From: Xiamenia xianingshaonis
GTDB lineage: Bacteria; Actinomycetota; Coriobacteriia; Coriobacteriales; Eggerthellaceae
Direction: 5' to 3'
Length of the DNA stretch: 64,000 nucleotides
Assembly (NCBI RefSeq): GCF_017945865.1
Contig: NZ_CP072829.1
Span: forward strand, 310,001-374,000
Part shown: piece after piece, positions 44,452 to 52,857 of the stretch
How the letters are laid out: each line of letters begins with the position of its first letter
Numbering within the stretch: position 1 is the stretch's first letter
Notes under the pieces: model-generated
Seen by the model: the letters and a program-made list of their open reading frames with translations, nothing else
Databases searched by the model: none
Told to the model about the DNA's origin: nothing
Translations under genes and position numbers: made by a program

Positions 44452-44580
44452 AAAACGCCTGGCGGGCTGCTTGCGCCGTCCAACGCGCAGAGGCTCGGCC
44501 TGCTTGAAGGCCGCCCGAACCGAATCGAGCCCGACAGCGGGGCCGGAAGCGAACGTTTCCGGCCCCTTCTTGCTTTCTGG
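44452..44580 (+). repeat. Repeated intergenic element, copy C, with terminator hairpin
   Basis: It has the GCAAAACGCCT start, GCGCAGAGGCT, GGCCGCCCGAACCGAATCGA, CCGACAGCGGGGCCGGAAGC, TTTCCGGCCC and TTGCTTTCTGG segments of copy B, with an extra 20-base stretch near 44462-44482. The hairpin GGGGCCGGAAGC / TTTCCGGCCCC should terminate the surface protein gene. Confidence 0.78.
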
Positions 44581-44604
44581 AGCGCACATATATCCTCATT
44601 CGAG

Positions 44605-44610
44605 TATAAT
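44605..44610 (+). promoter_or_regulatory. -10 element upstream of the NTPase gene
   Basis: TATAAT is the only promoter-like sequence in the gap between copy C and the NTPase gene. It leaves a leader of about 175 bases in which I see only a short GCACACGTGTG palindrome (44619-44629) and no gene. No good -35 is visible. Confidence 0.4.
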
Positions 44611-44792
44611 ATCGAACCGAGCACACGTGTGTCCTGCGAAGACGATGCTCAAACCGCGAGAGGCCGTTCGAACCGCATCAAGCCGTTCCGAGGCAAAGCG
44701 GTGGGCGCGATGCTCGCGTGCTTTTCGGCCGCAGGTTGTTTTGAGGCGTGCCGTCGTTGCGGCAGCGCTTGTTTGTTGAGAAAGAGGGTGCG

Positions 44793-45419
44793 ATGCTTGT
44801 TTTGGTGACGGGGGACCGGCAGGTCGGGAAAACGCGTTGGCTCGAACGGCTGGTCGAAGCGTGCGAACGACAGGGGATGACGTGCAAAGGCGTCGTCTGC
44901 CCCGGCGTTTGGCAGCCTGACGAATGCGGCGGCCTTGCAAAGGTGGGGATCGAGGCGCTGCTTCTGCCCGAACATGAGAACATTCCGTTCGCCTGCAAGC
45001 GGGGCTTGTCTCCTGAAGCGCCTGCGCCGTCGCATCAGGCCGACGCGGCAAAGCTCGTTTGGCAGATATACGACGAGGCGATCGAGCGCATCAACAAGCA
45101 GTTCGACGACATCGCATCGCAGGGGCTTGGCAAGCGAGACCTTTTGGTCGTCGATGAAATCGGAGTGCTTGAGCTGGTGTTTGGGAAAGGGTTCGCCAGC
45201 GCTCTTGCGCTTCTGGACGCGCCGGTCTGCAAAGCGGGCCCCGACCAGGCGGACGGGTGTTGCGCGGACGCTCATGCGGCAGTCATCGTACGTCCCGAAC
45301 TGATAGAAGACGCAAAGAAGCGGTTCGCTCCCGCGTGGGGCGATCCGTGCGTCGTGGACATTGCCTCTGCGGACACTCGCCAAGGGATCGAGTCTTTGGT
45401 TAGTGTTTTCCTGGCTTAG
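44793..45419 (+). CDS. P-loop NTPase, THEP1/NTPase_1-like
   Basis: The 208-residue protein begins MLVLVTGDRQVGKTRWLERL, with Walker A GDRQVGKT. Walker B and the following motif are LLVVDEIGVLELVFGKGF, matching the DEIGxxEL signature of nucleoside-triphosphatase THEP1-type proteins. A Cys-rich segment (GPDQADGCCADA) lies near residue 150. Members hydrolyse NTPs; their biological role is poorly known. In some genomes they sit beside molybdenum cofactor or molybdoenzyme genes, which fits the cluster downstream, but the link is only positional. GAAAGAGGG precedes the ATG; an earlier GTG is less likely. Confidence 0.8.
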   Translation: MLVLVTGDRQVGKTRWLERLVEACERQGMTCKGVVCPGVWQPDECGGLAKVGIEALLLPEHENIPFACKRGLSPEAPAPSHQADAAKLVWQIYDEAIERINKQFDDIASQGLGKRDLLVVDEIGVLELVFGKGFASALALLDAPVCKAGPDQADGCCADAHAAVIVRPELIEDAKKRFAPAWGDPCVVDIASADTRQGIESLVSVFLA

Positions 45420-45575
45420 GCGTTTGTGCATTTGCCCAAACGGAACTCGCTGATTCGTTCGCGTGAATATGGTACGCGCCGTTTCGCGCGTGTATTCTAT
45501 CCTCTGGCTGAATCTCGGGCAGGGGATAGATGGACGAGGTCTTGTCCCTGCTCGTGAAAAAGAGCGGGGGTTGCT

Positions 45576-46850
45576 ATGGTCAACGCGGAACTGTATGGCT
45601 CCCTTTTTGCCGCTTTGAGCAAAAGAAGCGCCATGGAGATCGCGAAGGTTTCACAGAGGTTTCTCAAGATGCCTGTGGTTGCCACGGACGCCGCCTTCGT
45701 GGTGATCGCGAAGTGGCCGAACGAACCGCTGGGCGACGAGCAGTGGGATGCGAACCGCGTCAACTTCCAGATAGAGCCGCGCTTTCTCGAAACGTTTCGC
45801 GAAGACGACCACTTCGCCCGGCACGTAGAGGCCAAGGCGCCTATTTTGATCGACTGGGGCCACTACGCAGGCAGGCCGCGCCTGACGGCGCTCATCCGCG
45901 CGAAGGACTCGGTCGCCGGCTTTGTGAGCGCGCTGACCACGGGCTGCGAGGTGGAGCCGTGGCATTATGCGGCCATCGAGGCGATCGCCGAGGCGTATTC
46001 CTTCCTCGCCGAGATGGAGGTCGGCGCGCGGTCGAAGCGGCTGGACTTCTCCACGGCGTTCCTCTACGGCATGTTGGGCGGGACGCTGTGCGAAGGCGAA
46101 GAACGTGCGATCATGCGCACGCAGTTCACGAGCCAGATTCCCGGACCGTACCTGCTCATCAGCGCCAAGACGCGCAACCCCTACGAGAAGGCGCTCGAAC
46201 GGTATCTGGGAAGCGAGCTTGAGCGGTACTTCGGGTCGGTCGCCCAGGCCGTCTGCGACGGCACGCTCTACCTTCTGACGGGAAACGTCCCTGCCGACTA
46301 CCGCAACTCCGAGGTGTACCATGCGGCTACGAGCGCCGTGAAGAAGTTCGGGGCCGTGTGCGGTCTCAGCCGCCCGTTTTCCTGTATTGATGACCTTGCT
46401 GATCATCGATGGCAGGCCGACAGCGCGCTGCGCATCGGGGAGGTTCTGAAGCCCGACAAGACGGTCTACCACTACGACGACTTCCTTTTGGACATCGCGC
46501 TTGACGAGGTGACGCGCCGCATCGGGCTGGGGCTTGTCGAGCCGACGGCCGTGCACGCGTTGCGAAGGGAGGACGCTGAGAACGGAACCGAATACCTTGA
46601 GACGCTGCGGCACTACATTTTGTCGGGGAAGAACAAGAAGGCCACGGCTGCCGCTCTGAACATTCACCGCAACACGCTTTTGTATCGCCTCGAGCACATT
46701 GAGCTCGTCGTCGGAGGGGACGAGGCCCAAGAAGGGCTGTTCCTGTATTTCCTGTTAGAGCGCCACGCCAAAGACGTCGAGGCGGGAAAGTCGGCACGCG
46801 CGCGCGTGTCGTGGGAAAACGACGAAGGGCCAGGTGGGCGCCGTGTCTGA
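45576..46850 (+). CDS. PucR-type helix-turn-helix transcriptional regulator
   Basis: The 424-residue protein begins MVNAELYGSLFAALSKRSAM. An N-terminal GAF/sensor-like region of unknown ligand is followed by a C-terminal PucR helix-turn-helix (about 340-400), seen as LRHYILSGKNKKATAAALNI and HRNTLLYRLEHIE, the diagnostic segment. Regulators of this type commonly sit beside Mo-enzyme and catabolic genes in Coriobacteriia. It overlaps the NuoE-like gene start by eight bases, so it is in the same transcript as the enzyme genes and likely controls them. Confidence 0.87.
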   Translation: MVNAELYGSLFAALSKRSAMEIAKVSQRFLKMPVVATDAAFVVIAKWPNEPLGDEQWDANRVNFQIEPRFLETFREDDHFARHVEAKAPILIDWGHYAGRPRLTALIRAKDSVAGFVSALTTGCEVEPWHYAAIEAIAEAYSFLAEMEVGARSKRLDFSTAFLYGMLGGTLCEGEERAIMRTQFTSQIPGPYLLISAKTRNPYEKALERYLGSELERYFGSVAQAVCDGTLYLLTGNVPADYRNSEVYHAATSAVKKFGAVCGLSRPFSCIDDLADHRWQADSALRIGEVLKPDKTVYHYDDFLLDIALDEVTRRIGLGLVEPTAVHALRREDAENGTEYLETLRHYILSGKNKKATAAALNIHRNTLLYRLEHIELVVGGDEAQEGLFLYFLLERHAKDVEAGKSARARVSWENDEGPGGRRV

Positions 46851-47406
46851 CGCATCTGTCATCACTGCGGCTCCCGCTGGCATGGCGGGCGCCGATCCCG
46901 TCGCTGCTGCGTCTGGACGCGCACTCGCTGAGCGCGTAGAACAGCTCGCGCAGCGCTATCCGGACGACGTTGGCCGTGTCATAGGCCTGCTCAACGACGT
47001 GCAGGACGAGTGCGGCTACCTGCCTGAAGAGGCGCTGCGCGCCATTGCCGACCTCTGCGACGTGTCTTTTGAAGAACTTGTCGCGTCGGCGCGCTTCTTC
47101 AAGACGCTTTCGACAGAACCGGTGGGAAAGGTCGTCATCGAGGTGTGCGACGGGACGGCCTGCCACACCCAAGGGGCCGTTCGCCTTGCGCAGACGATGG
47201 CCGACAAGCTGGGGATCGAAGTCGGCCAGACGACGCCCGACGGGCTGTTCACGTTGCGCCTCGTGCATTGCGTCGGCGCGTGCAGCGTCGCGCCCGTGGC
47301 GGTCGTTGCCGGTGCGGCCTACGGCCGGGTGAAGCCGTCGGACGCTGACGGCGTGATCGAGCACGCGCACGCCGCGCTCGAGGAGGTGGACCGCCGTGGA
47401 GAATGA
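46843..47406 (+). CDS. NuoE-like [2Fe-2S] thioredoxin-fold subunit
   Basis: The 187-residue protein resembles the 24-kDa subunit of complex I and of NAD-linked hydrogenases and formate dehydrogenases. The helical N-terminal half (YPDDVGRVIGLLNDVQDECG) leads to a thioredoxin-fold [2Fe-2S] domain with Cys ligands in CDGTACHTQGA and HCVGACSVAP. The GTG start at 46843 is chosen for the AGGTGGG site upstream. It overlaps the regulator before it and the NuoF-like gene after it, showing tight coupling. It should pass electrons from the flavin subunit. Confidence 0.93.
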   Translation: MSDASVITAAPAGMAGADPVAAASGRALAERVEQLAQRYPDDVGRVIGLLNDVQDECGYLPEEALRAIADLCDVSFEELVASARFFKTLSTEPVGKVVIEVCDGTACHTQGAVRLAQTMADKLGIEVGQTTPDGLFTLRLVHCVGACSVAPVAVVAGAAYGRVKPSDADGVIEHAHAALEEVDRRGE

Positions 47407-49237
47407 GCACACAGCAGGTGCCGCACCGGCCGGCCGAGGCGTGGCCGACGCGTCTGCCGCGCTTGCGGCCCAGGCGGGCCGGGTGCGCGTCACGGTCGGT
47501 CTGGGGTCGTGTGGAATAGCCGCCGGGGCGAAAGACGTGTACGCCGCGCTGTGTCAGGAACTGGCGGCGTCGGACGCCGACGTGGTGGGCGTCGGGTGCA
47601 TGGGCCTGTGCTACGCCGAGCCTGTGGTGGGCGTGAGCAGGCCGAACGGGGAGTCGCGCTACTTCGGCAGCGTCGATGTGCGTCAAGCCGCCGAGATTGC
47701 TCGGTTCGCGCGGGGCTGCGGCAGCGCCCCTGCCGGAGAGCTCGACATGCAGGAGGCGTTCGAGGGCCAGGTTCGCCTGGTCATGGACGAAAGCGGCTGC
47801 ATCGACCCGCACGCGTTGGGAGAATTTCGCGCCCTTGGGGGCTATAAGGCCCTCGAGAAGGCCCTCTCCTTGAGCCCCGACGACGTCATCGACCTCGTCG
47901 AGGCGTCCGGTTTGCGAGGTCGCGGCGGCGCGGGCTTTCCGACGGGCGCGAAGTGGCGGCAGTGCGCCCAGGCCGTCGAGGCGCTCAAGGCCGCCGGGGA
48001 CGACGCGTTCTCTTTCGTGGTCATGAACGGCGACGAGGGCGATCCGGGCGCGTACATGAACCGGAGCCTGCTCGAGAGCAACCCCCATCGGGTGCTCGAA
48101 GGGGTTGTCATCGCCGCCTATGCCGTTCGCGCGCGTCGCGCCTACCTGTTCGTGCGCTCCGAATACCCGCTCGCCTGTCGCACGCTCGAAGAGGCGGTTG
48201 CCCAGCTGTATGCCGCAGGCCTGCTGGGAGAGCACGTTTTCGGCTCGGACTTCAGCTTGGACGTTCGGGTGGTTCGCGGCGCCGGCGCGTACCTCAACGG
48301 CGAAGAGACCGCGCTTCTGCGCGTCTTGGAAGACGGCGTGTGCCGCCCCCGCAAGCGCCCGCCCTATCCTGCCGAAAAAGGCCTGAAGGGAAGGCCGACC
48401 TGCGTCAACAACGTCGAGACGCTGGCGAGCGTCCCCTTCGTGGTCGCACGCGGGCCGCAGGCGTTTCGAAGCACGGGCACGCCGACGTGCCCGGGGACGA
48501 AGCTTTTCAGCGTCGTGGGAGACGTGGAGCGGTGCGGGCTGGTCGAAGTGCCGCTCGGTACGTCGATCGGCGTGCTGGCAGGCAAGATCGGACGTGCGGA
48601 AACGTTCAAAGCCGTGCAGATCGGCGGGCCTTCGGGCGGTCTTTTGCCGGCGTCTGTCGCCGACGCGCCCATCGACTACGAGTCGCTTGTCGAGCTCGGC
48701 GCCATCATGGGCTCGGGAGGGTTCGTCGTCGTCGGGCACGACCAGTGCGTCGTCGACATGGCGCTGTACTTCATGCGGTTCTCCCGCGACGAGGCGTGCG
48801 GCCAATGCTGCTCGTGCCTTGCCCATGCCGACCGGTGCATCGAGATCCTTGAGGCCCTCACGCAGGGGTCTGCCGGCGAGGGCCAGGTCGAGGAACTGTG
48901 CAAGGCCGCGCAGGCCATCGCGAAGAGCGCGTTGTGTGGCCTGTGCAAAAGCTCTGCCAACGTGGTCCTGTCGGCGCTGCGCTACTTCCCCGAAGAATTC
49001 GCGGCGCATGTGCGCGGCGAATGTCCCGGCCTCGTGTGCCGCGACCTCGTCTCGTACGAAATCGACCAGGTGCGCTGCCAGGGGGAGCGCTGCTGTCTGC
49101 TCACGTGCCCGGGCAACGCGATAAAGGGGCGGTTCGGCAAGCCTGGCAACATCGTCGGGCGGCTGTGCCAAAAGTGCGGGATGTGCGCGGTGTCGTGTCC
49201 CTATGACGCGGTCCGCAAAGTGACGCCAGCGCGGTGA
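47396..49237 (+). CDS. NuoF/HydB-like NADH-oxidising flavoprotein subunit
   Basis: This 613-residue subunit has an N-terminal thioredoxin-like [2Fe-2S] region (GSCGIAAGAK, CMGLCYAEP), then the 51-kDa FMN/NADH domain with GLRGRGGAGFPTGAKW and NGDEGDPGAYMNR. An SLBB region and an N3-type [4Fe-4S] motif CGQCCSC follow, then a C-terminal ferredoxin-like domain with CQKCGMCAVSCP. This order matches HydB/NADH-linked formate dehydrogenase diaphorases rather than plain complex I NuoF. The GTG start follows AGGAGG and overlaps the NuoE-like gene by 11 bases. It should oxidise or reduce NAD(H) for the molybdoenzyme downstream. Confidence 0.94.
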   Translation: MENEHTAGAAPAGRGVADASAALAAQAGRVRVTVGLGSCGIAAGAKDVYAALCQELAASDADVVGVGCMGLCYAEPVVGVSRPNGESRYFGSVDVRQAAEIARFARGCGSAPAGELDMQEAFEGQVRLVMDESGCIDPHALGEFRALGGYKALEKALSLSPDDVIDLVEASGLRGRGGAGFPTGAKWRQCAQAVEALKAAGDDAFSFVVMNGDEGDPGAYMNRSLLESNPHRVLEGVVIAAYAVRARRAYLFVRSEYPLACRTLEEAVAQLYAAGLLGEHVFGSDFSLDVRVVRGAGAYLNGEETALLRVLEDGVCRPRKRPPYPAEKGLKGRPTCVNNVETLASVPFVVARGPQAFRSTGTPTCPGTKLFSVVGDVERCGLVEVPLGTSIGVLAGKIGRAETFKAVQIGGPSGGLLPASVADAPIDYESLVELGAIMGSGGFVVVGHDQCVVDMALYFMRFSRDEACGQCCSCLAHADRCIEILEALTQGSAGEGQVEELCKAAQAIAKSALCGLCKSSANVVLSALRYFPEEFAAHVRGECPGLVCRDLVSYEIDQVRCQGERCCLLTCPGNAIKGRFGKPGNIVGRLCQKCGMCAVSCPYDAVRKVTPAR

Positions 49238-49402
49238 CGCTCTCGGCGGCCACAGGCGGCCGGGGCGACTGGAAACGATAAAAAAGCTGCTGCTTTGCGG
49301 CTTGGCAAGAAAAAGAAAGGAAAGGACTTCGGGCCGCGGGAGATGAAAGGGGGTTGTGGACCCGAGGCGAAGTCGAGGAGAGAAAACGAGAGGAGTGCAA
49401 CA

Positions 49403-51955
49403 ATGACGGAGCTCAAGAACAACTTCGGTCCCGACGAGGGACAGCTTGAAGCAGTGCGTGCGAAGCTCATGAACAAGCACGTCGACGAGGAAATCGAGTA
49501 TTGCACGTGCTGCCAGAACGGCTGTTTCGACATGTGCCTGCTCAAGTGCCATAAGAAGGACGGGGTGCTGACGGCGATCGAGACCGACAACATCGTCCAT
49601 CCGAACGTGGCGCGCGAGGACGCCTACTTTGACGAGGAGGAGTTCCGCAAGGGCATGTTCCAGCATCGCGCCTGCACGCGCGGCCGCGGCTGGAGGAAAG
49701 ACGTGTACTCGCCCAACCGCATCAAGTACCCCATGCTGCGCGTTGGCCCGAAGGGGTCGCGCAAGTTCAAGCGCATCAGCTGGGACGAGGCGCTCAACAT
49801 GATCGCCGAAAAGTACGTCGAGACCCGCGAGAAGTACGGCCCCATGAGCGTGTACTGCGACGGTCTCATGGGCGGATCCACTGACTACATCGGCCAGTTC
49901 ATGCCCGGCGGCGCGCTGGCCATCTGGGGCGTCGACTCCTACGAGCCGCACGACCTGGCCGACACGTATCAGTTCGGCCGTCCGCTGACCATGGACGCGG
50001 CCACCTTCGACGGCGGCACGGAAGCCATGACCCTGTTCGACTCCAAGGCGATCGTCCTGTGGGGCTTCGACGTGTACCTCAACTATCCCGAGTTCGCGTA
50101 CTACTTCAACCTGGCGCGCGACAAGGGCATTCCGCTGATCTACATCGACCCCCGCTACACCTGGACCGCGCATTTGGCCGACCAGTGGATTCCCATCCGT
50201 CCGTCCACCGACGCCGCCATGCTCGAGGCCATGGCCTACGTCATCATAACCGAGGGGCTCGAGAACAAGGAATTCATCGAGAAGAACGTCGACATCGAGG
50301 GCTTCGAGCGTTGGAAGAAGATCGTTCTCGGCGACTACGACGGCGTGGCGAAGACGCCCGAGTGGGCCGAGGCCATCTGCGGCGTGCCTGCCGAGACCAT
50401 CGCGGCCATCGCGCGCCTGTGCGCCGACGGCCCGGTGTACATGCGCATGGTATGGGCTGCGACCCGCATCCTCGGCGGCGAGGACCCGGCGCGCCTCGAC
50501 AACTACCTGCGCATTCTCACGGGCAACCTCGGGCGCAACGGCTGCATTGGCACGGGCATGGACTTCGGCGTGCAGAAGCACTTCCCTGTCCCCGACATGA
50601 ACTTCTACGGCGAGCGCTTCGACAAGATCGAAGAGCACTGCGTCATCGAGGGCGAGATCTGGCACCGCGCCATCCTTGAGCACAAGCGCTATGAAGACGG
50701 CGAGATCAGCCTTGCCGACTACAAGCGCATCGTCGGCTGCCCGCAGAACGAGACGGCTCCGAACATCAAGATGATCTGGCAGACGGTCAACCCGCGCAAC
50801 ATGATCCCGAACTACTACGACTCGAGCGCGCGCATGAAGGCGGTCCAAATGACCCCGTTCGTGGCCTACTCGGCCTACACGTGGGCCACGACCATGACGT
50901 GGTACTCCGACCTCGTGCTTCCGCTTGCCCACCAGTTCTTCGAGGGCGGCGGCGGAGACAACTTCGTGTTGCAGGGCTACTCGTTCAACACCGCGTTCTC
51001 CCCGGCCGCGGGCAACTACTTCATCGGCATGGGCAAGGTCATCGACCCGCCGGGAGAGTGCCGCTCGCGCCTGTGGATCCTCAAGGAAGTCGCCGAGCGC
51101 ATCCAGATCCCGGGCGACCCCGACGGCGCGTGCGTGGCCGACTACTACTGCCCGGAGATCAAGGGCGTGAAGTGGGAAGACCTCGACGGCGTTCTGGAGG
51201 ACATGGCGCGCAAGAACTTCGAGGCGTGGCGCGAAAAGGACGAGATCAAGCCGCTTGATCCGCCCACGTGGGAAGAGTTCCGCAAAGAGCCTTACTTCAT
51301 CAGGCCCATCGAGGGCGACTACTGGGTGTGCCTGCGCGACGAGTGCGAGGGCAAGAAGCCGTTCCAGACGGAGTCGGGCAAGATCGAGATCATCTCGCGC
51401 TTTGTCGAGGAACACGACTATCACGACGTCGCCTACAAGACCAAGTGCCTGGGCCAGGGCTTCATGGAGCCCATCGGCCACTACAAGCAGGTCGAGGTCA
51501 GCCCCTTGAGCGCGCTCGTGAACAAGCATCCGCTGTACATGATCACGCCGCATGCGTTCTACCGCCAGCACTTCTGCCAGGACGAGAACCCCTGGTTCCG
51601 CGACGAGTATCGCATGGACGTGTGGATCTCCGCCGCCGACGCGGCAAAGCGCGGCATCAAGGACGGCGACATGGTGCTCGCCCACAACGGCGTTGGCCAG
51701 TGCCTGCTGCCGGCCTATGTCACGAGCCGCCTGACCCCGGGCATCGCCTGCATGATCTTCGGGCGCAACTACGATCCGTCCCACCTCAAGACCGAGATCA
51801 TGCCCGAGGGCATCGACCGTGCCGGCTCTTGCAACTTCCTCATTCCCTCGGAAGACTACAGCCATCGCCGCGGCATCTTGCTGTGCGCCGGCATGATCGA
51901 CATCACGAACGTGGAGGGCAAGGGCTTCAGCATCGAGTGCGAAGGAGTGGAATAA
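49403..51955 (+). CDS. Cytoplasmic molybdopterin oxidoreductase, DMSO reductase family, catalytic subunit
   Basis: The 850-residue protein has an N-terminal [4Fe-4S] motif (YCTCCQNGC, with the fourth Cys in ACTRGRGW) and the bis-MGD domains with FKRISWDEALNMIAEKYVE, IPLIYIDPRYTWTAHLAD and TPEWAEAICGVPAETIAAIA. The C-terminal cofactor domain has SGKIEIISRFVEEHDYHD. These are closest to DmsA-type and transhydroxylase-type sequences I recall. There is no twin-arginine signal and no membrane anchor gene, so it is cytoplasmic. No in-frame TGA (selenocysteine) was found. The substrate is unknown; Coriobacteriia use such enzymes for many reductions, including catechol dehydroxylation. AGAGGAG precedes the ATG. 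Confidence 0.9.
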   Translation: MTELKNNFGPDEGQLEAVRAKLMNKHVDEEIEYCTCCQNGCFDMCLLKCHKKDGVLTAIETDNIVHPNVAREDAYFDEEEFRKGMFQHRACTRGRGWRKDVYSPNRIKYPMLRVGPKGSRKFKRISWDEALNMIAEKYVETREKYGPMSVYCDGLMGGSTDYIGQFMPGGALAIWGVDSYEPHDLADTYQFGRPLTMDAATFDGGTEAMTLFDSKAIVLWGFDVYLNYPEFAYYFNLARDKGIPLIYIDPRYTWTAHLADQWIPIRPSTDAAMLEAMAYVIITEGLENKEFIEKNVDIEGFERWKKIVLGDYDGVAKTPEWAEAICGVPAETIAAIARLCADGPVYMRMVWAATRILGGEDPARLDNYLRILTGNLGRNGCIGTGMDFGVQKHFPVPDMNFYGERFDKIEEHCVIEGEIWHRAILEHKRYEDGEISLADYKRIVGCPQNETAPNIKMIWQTVNPRNMIPNYYDSSARMKAVQMTPFVAYSAYTWATTMTWYSDLVLPLAHQFFEGGGGDNFVLQGYSFNTAFSPAAGNYFIGMGKVIDPPGECRSRLWILKEVAERIQIPGDPDGACVADYYCPEIKGVKWEDLDGVLEDMARKNFEAWREKDEIKPLDPPTWEEFRKEPYFIRPIEGDYWVCLRDECEGKKPFQTESGKIEIISRFVEEHDYHDVAYKTKCLGQGFMEPIGHYKQVEVSPLSALVNKHPLYMITPHAFYRQHFCQDENPWFRDEYRMDVWISAADAAKRGIKDGDMVLAHNGVGQCLLPAYVTSRLTPGIACMIFGRNYDPSHLKTEIMPEGIDRAGSCNFLIPSEDYSHRRGILLCAGMIDITNVEGKGFSIECEGVE

Positions 51956-52695
51956 TGACCCAGTACGCGTTTTTCTTCGACCAGAATCGCTGCTACAACT
52001 GCCATGCGTGCGTTGTCGCCTGCCGTGACTGGAACGACATCCAGCCTGGTCCGGTGAAGTGGCTGCGCCTGCTTCAGTGGGAGAAGGGCGTGTGGCCCAC
52101 GCTGCGCATGAACACGCTGTTCGCCACGTGCTACCACTGCGAGAATCCCGTGTGCGTCGACGCCTGCACGCACCACGCCCTGTTCAAGGAGGACAAGTAC
52201 GGCGCCGTGCTGCTTGACGAGGACCTGTGCGAAGGCGATCGCAACTGCTGGAAGGCCTGCCCCTACGGCGCTCCCCAGTACGAGGACGACGCGGCCGGCA
52301 CGCCCATGAGCAAGTGCGACATGTGCTACGATCGCCTCGAGCAGGGCGAGCTTCCCGTGTGCGTCATGTCGTGCCCGGGCCGCGCGCTCGACTTCGGCAC
52401 GCTTGAGGACATGGAGGCCAAGTATGGCACGCTCAAGGCGCTGCCCGACATGCCCGACGGCGCCTTCGTGAAGCCTGCCGTGGTGTTCAAGCCGGTCAAT
52501 CCGCGCAAGGAGGTCGTGCCCTACGACGTCGACCGCGCCATGGAGCTGCTGCGCGACCGCGGCGAGGACCTGCCGCCGCAGTTCGAGTACGAGGACGTCG
52601 AGAGCGCCGAAGAACGCATCGGCTACGGCAAGCTCGTCATGAAGGCTGCGAGCGTGGAAGAAGCGCTTGCCCTCTCCAAGAACGAGGAAGGGTAG
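51955..52695 (+). CDS. DmsB-like 4Fe-4S ferredoxin subunit
   Basis: The 246-residue protein begins MTQYAFFFDQNRCYNCHACV and has four ferredoxin-type Cys groups: CYNCHACVVAC, CYHCENPVCVDAC, CEGDRNCWKACP and CDMCYDRLEQGELPVC. The third group shows C-x4-C spacing. It should carry electrons between the flavoprotein and the molybdoenzyme. Its start overlaps the stop codon of the catalytic gene by one base. No membrane subunit follows, supporting a soluble complex. A C-terminal helical extension of about 40 residues is family-variable. Confidence 0.93.
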   Translation: MTQYAFFFDQNRCYNCHACVVACRDWNDIQPGPVKWLRLLQWEKGVWPTLRMNTLFATCYHCENPVCVDACTHHALFKEDKYGAVLLDEDLCEGDRNCWKACPYGAPQYEDDAAGTPMSKCDMCYDRLEQGELPVCVMSCPGRALDFGTLEDMEAKYGTLKALPDMPDGAFVKPAVVFKPVNPRKEVVPYDVDRAMELLRDRGEDLPPQFEYEDVESAEERIGYGKLVMKAASVEEALALSKNEEG

Positions 52696-52709
52696 GCCTT
52701 TTGCGGAAG

Positions 52710-52736
52710 GCGGGGCCGCGTCGTGTGCGGCCCCGC
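52710..52736 (+). other. Hairpin between the ferredoxin and chaperone genes
   Basis: GCGGGGCCG and CGGCCCCGC pair around a nine-base loop 15 bases after the ferredoxin stop. It has no T tract, so it is probably a stabilising or partial-termination element. Confidence 0.5.
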
Positions 52737-52762
52737 GACACGCGCGGTGGCGCCTGGTCGGC

Positions 52763-52802
52763 GTTTCCCTAGGCTAACACTGATCAATTTCGTCAGCTTT
52801 TG
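52763..52802 (+). repeat. Intergenic repeat, copy 2
   Basis: TTCCCT, then nine bases, then CTGATCAATTTCGTCAGC and TTTTG. It matches the copy at 37472-37510 at all but a few positions. It sits about 55 bases upstream of the TorD-like gene, so a regulatory role for that gene is possible. Confidence 0.55.
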
Positions 52803-52857
52803 GCCCGCAGGGCGGCGGCTGGTATGAAAAGGAACGACAAGCAAGAAGGAGAGGCTT

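Noticed and set aside
47249-51865. A 1538-codon open frame on the minus strand opposite the NuoF-like and molybdoenzyme genes
   Set aside because: The plus strand holds strongly recognisable proteins with ribosome sites; the minus frame is low-complexity Ala/Arg/Val/Asp sequence from GC-biased third positions.
49403-51955. Possible selenocysteine formate dehydrogenase
   Set aside because: No in-frame TGA was found and the sequence resembles DmsA/transhydroxylase-type enzymes more than formate dehydrogenases, although this is not excluded by phylogeny.
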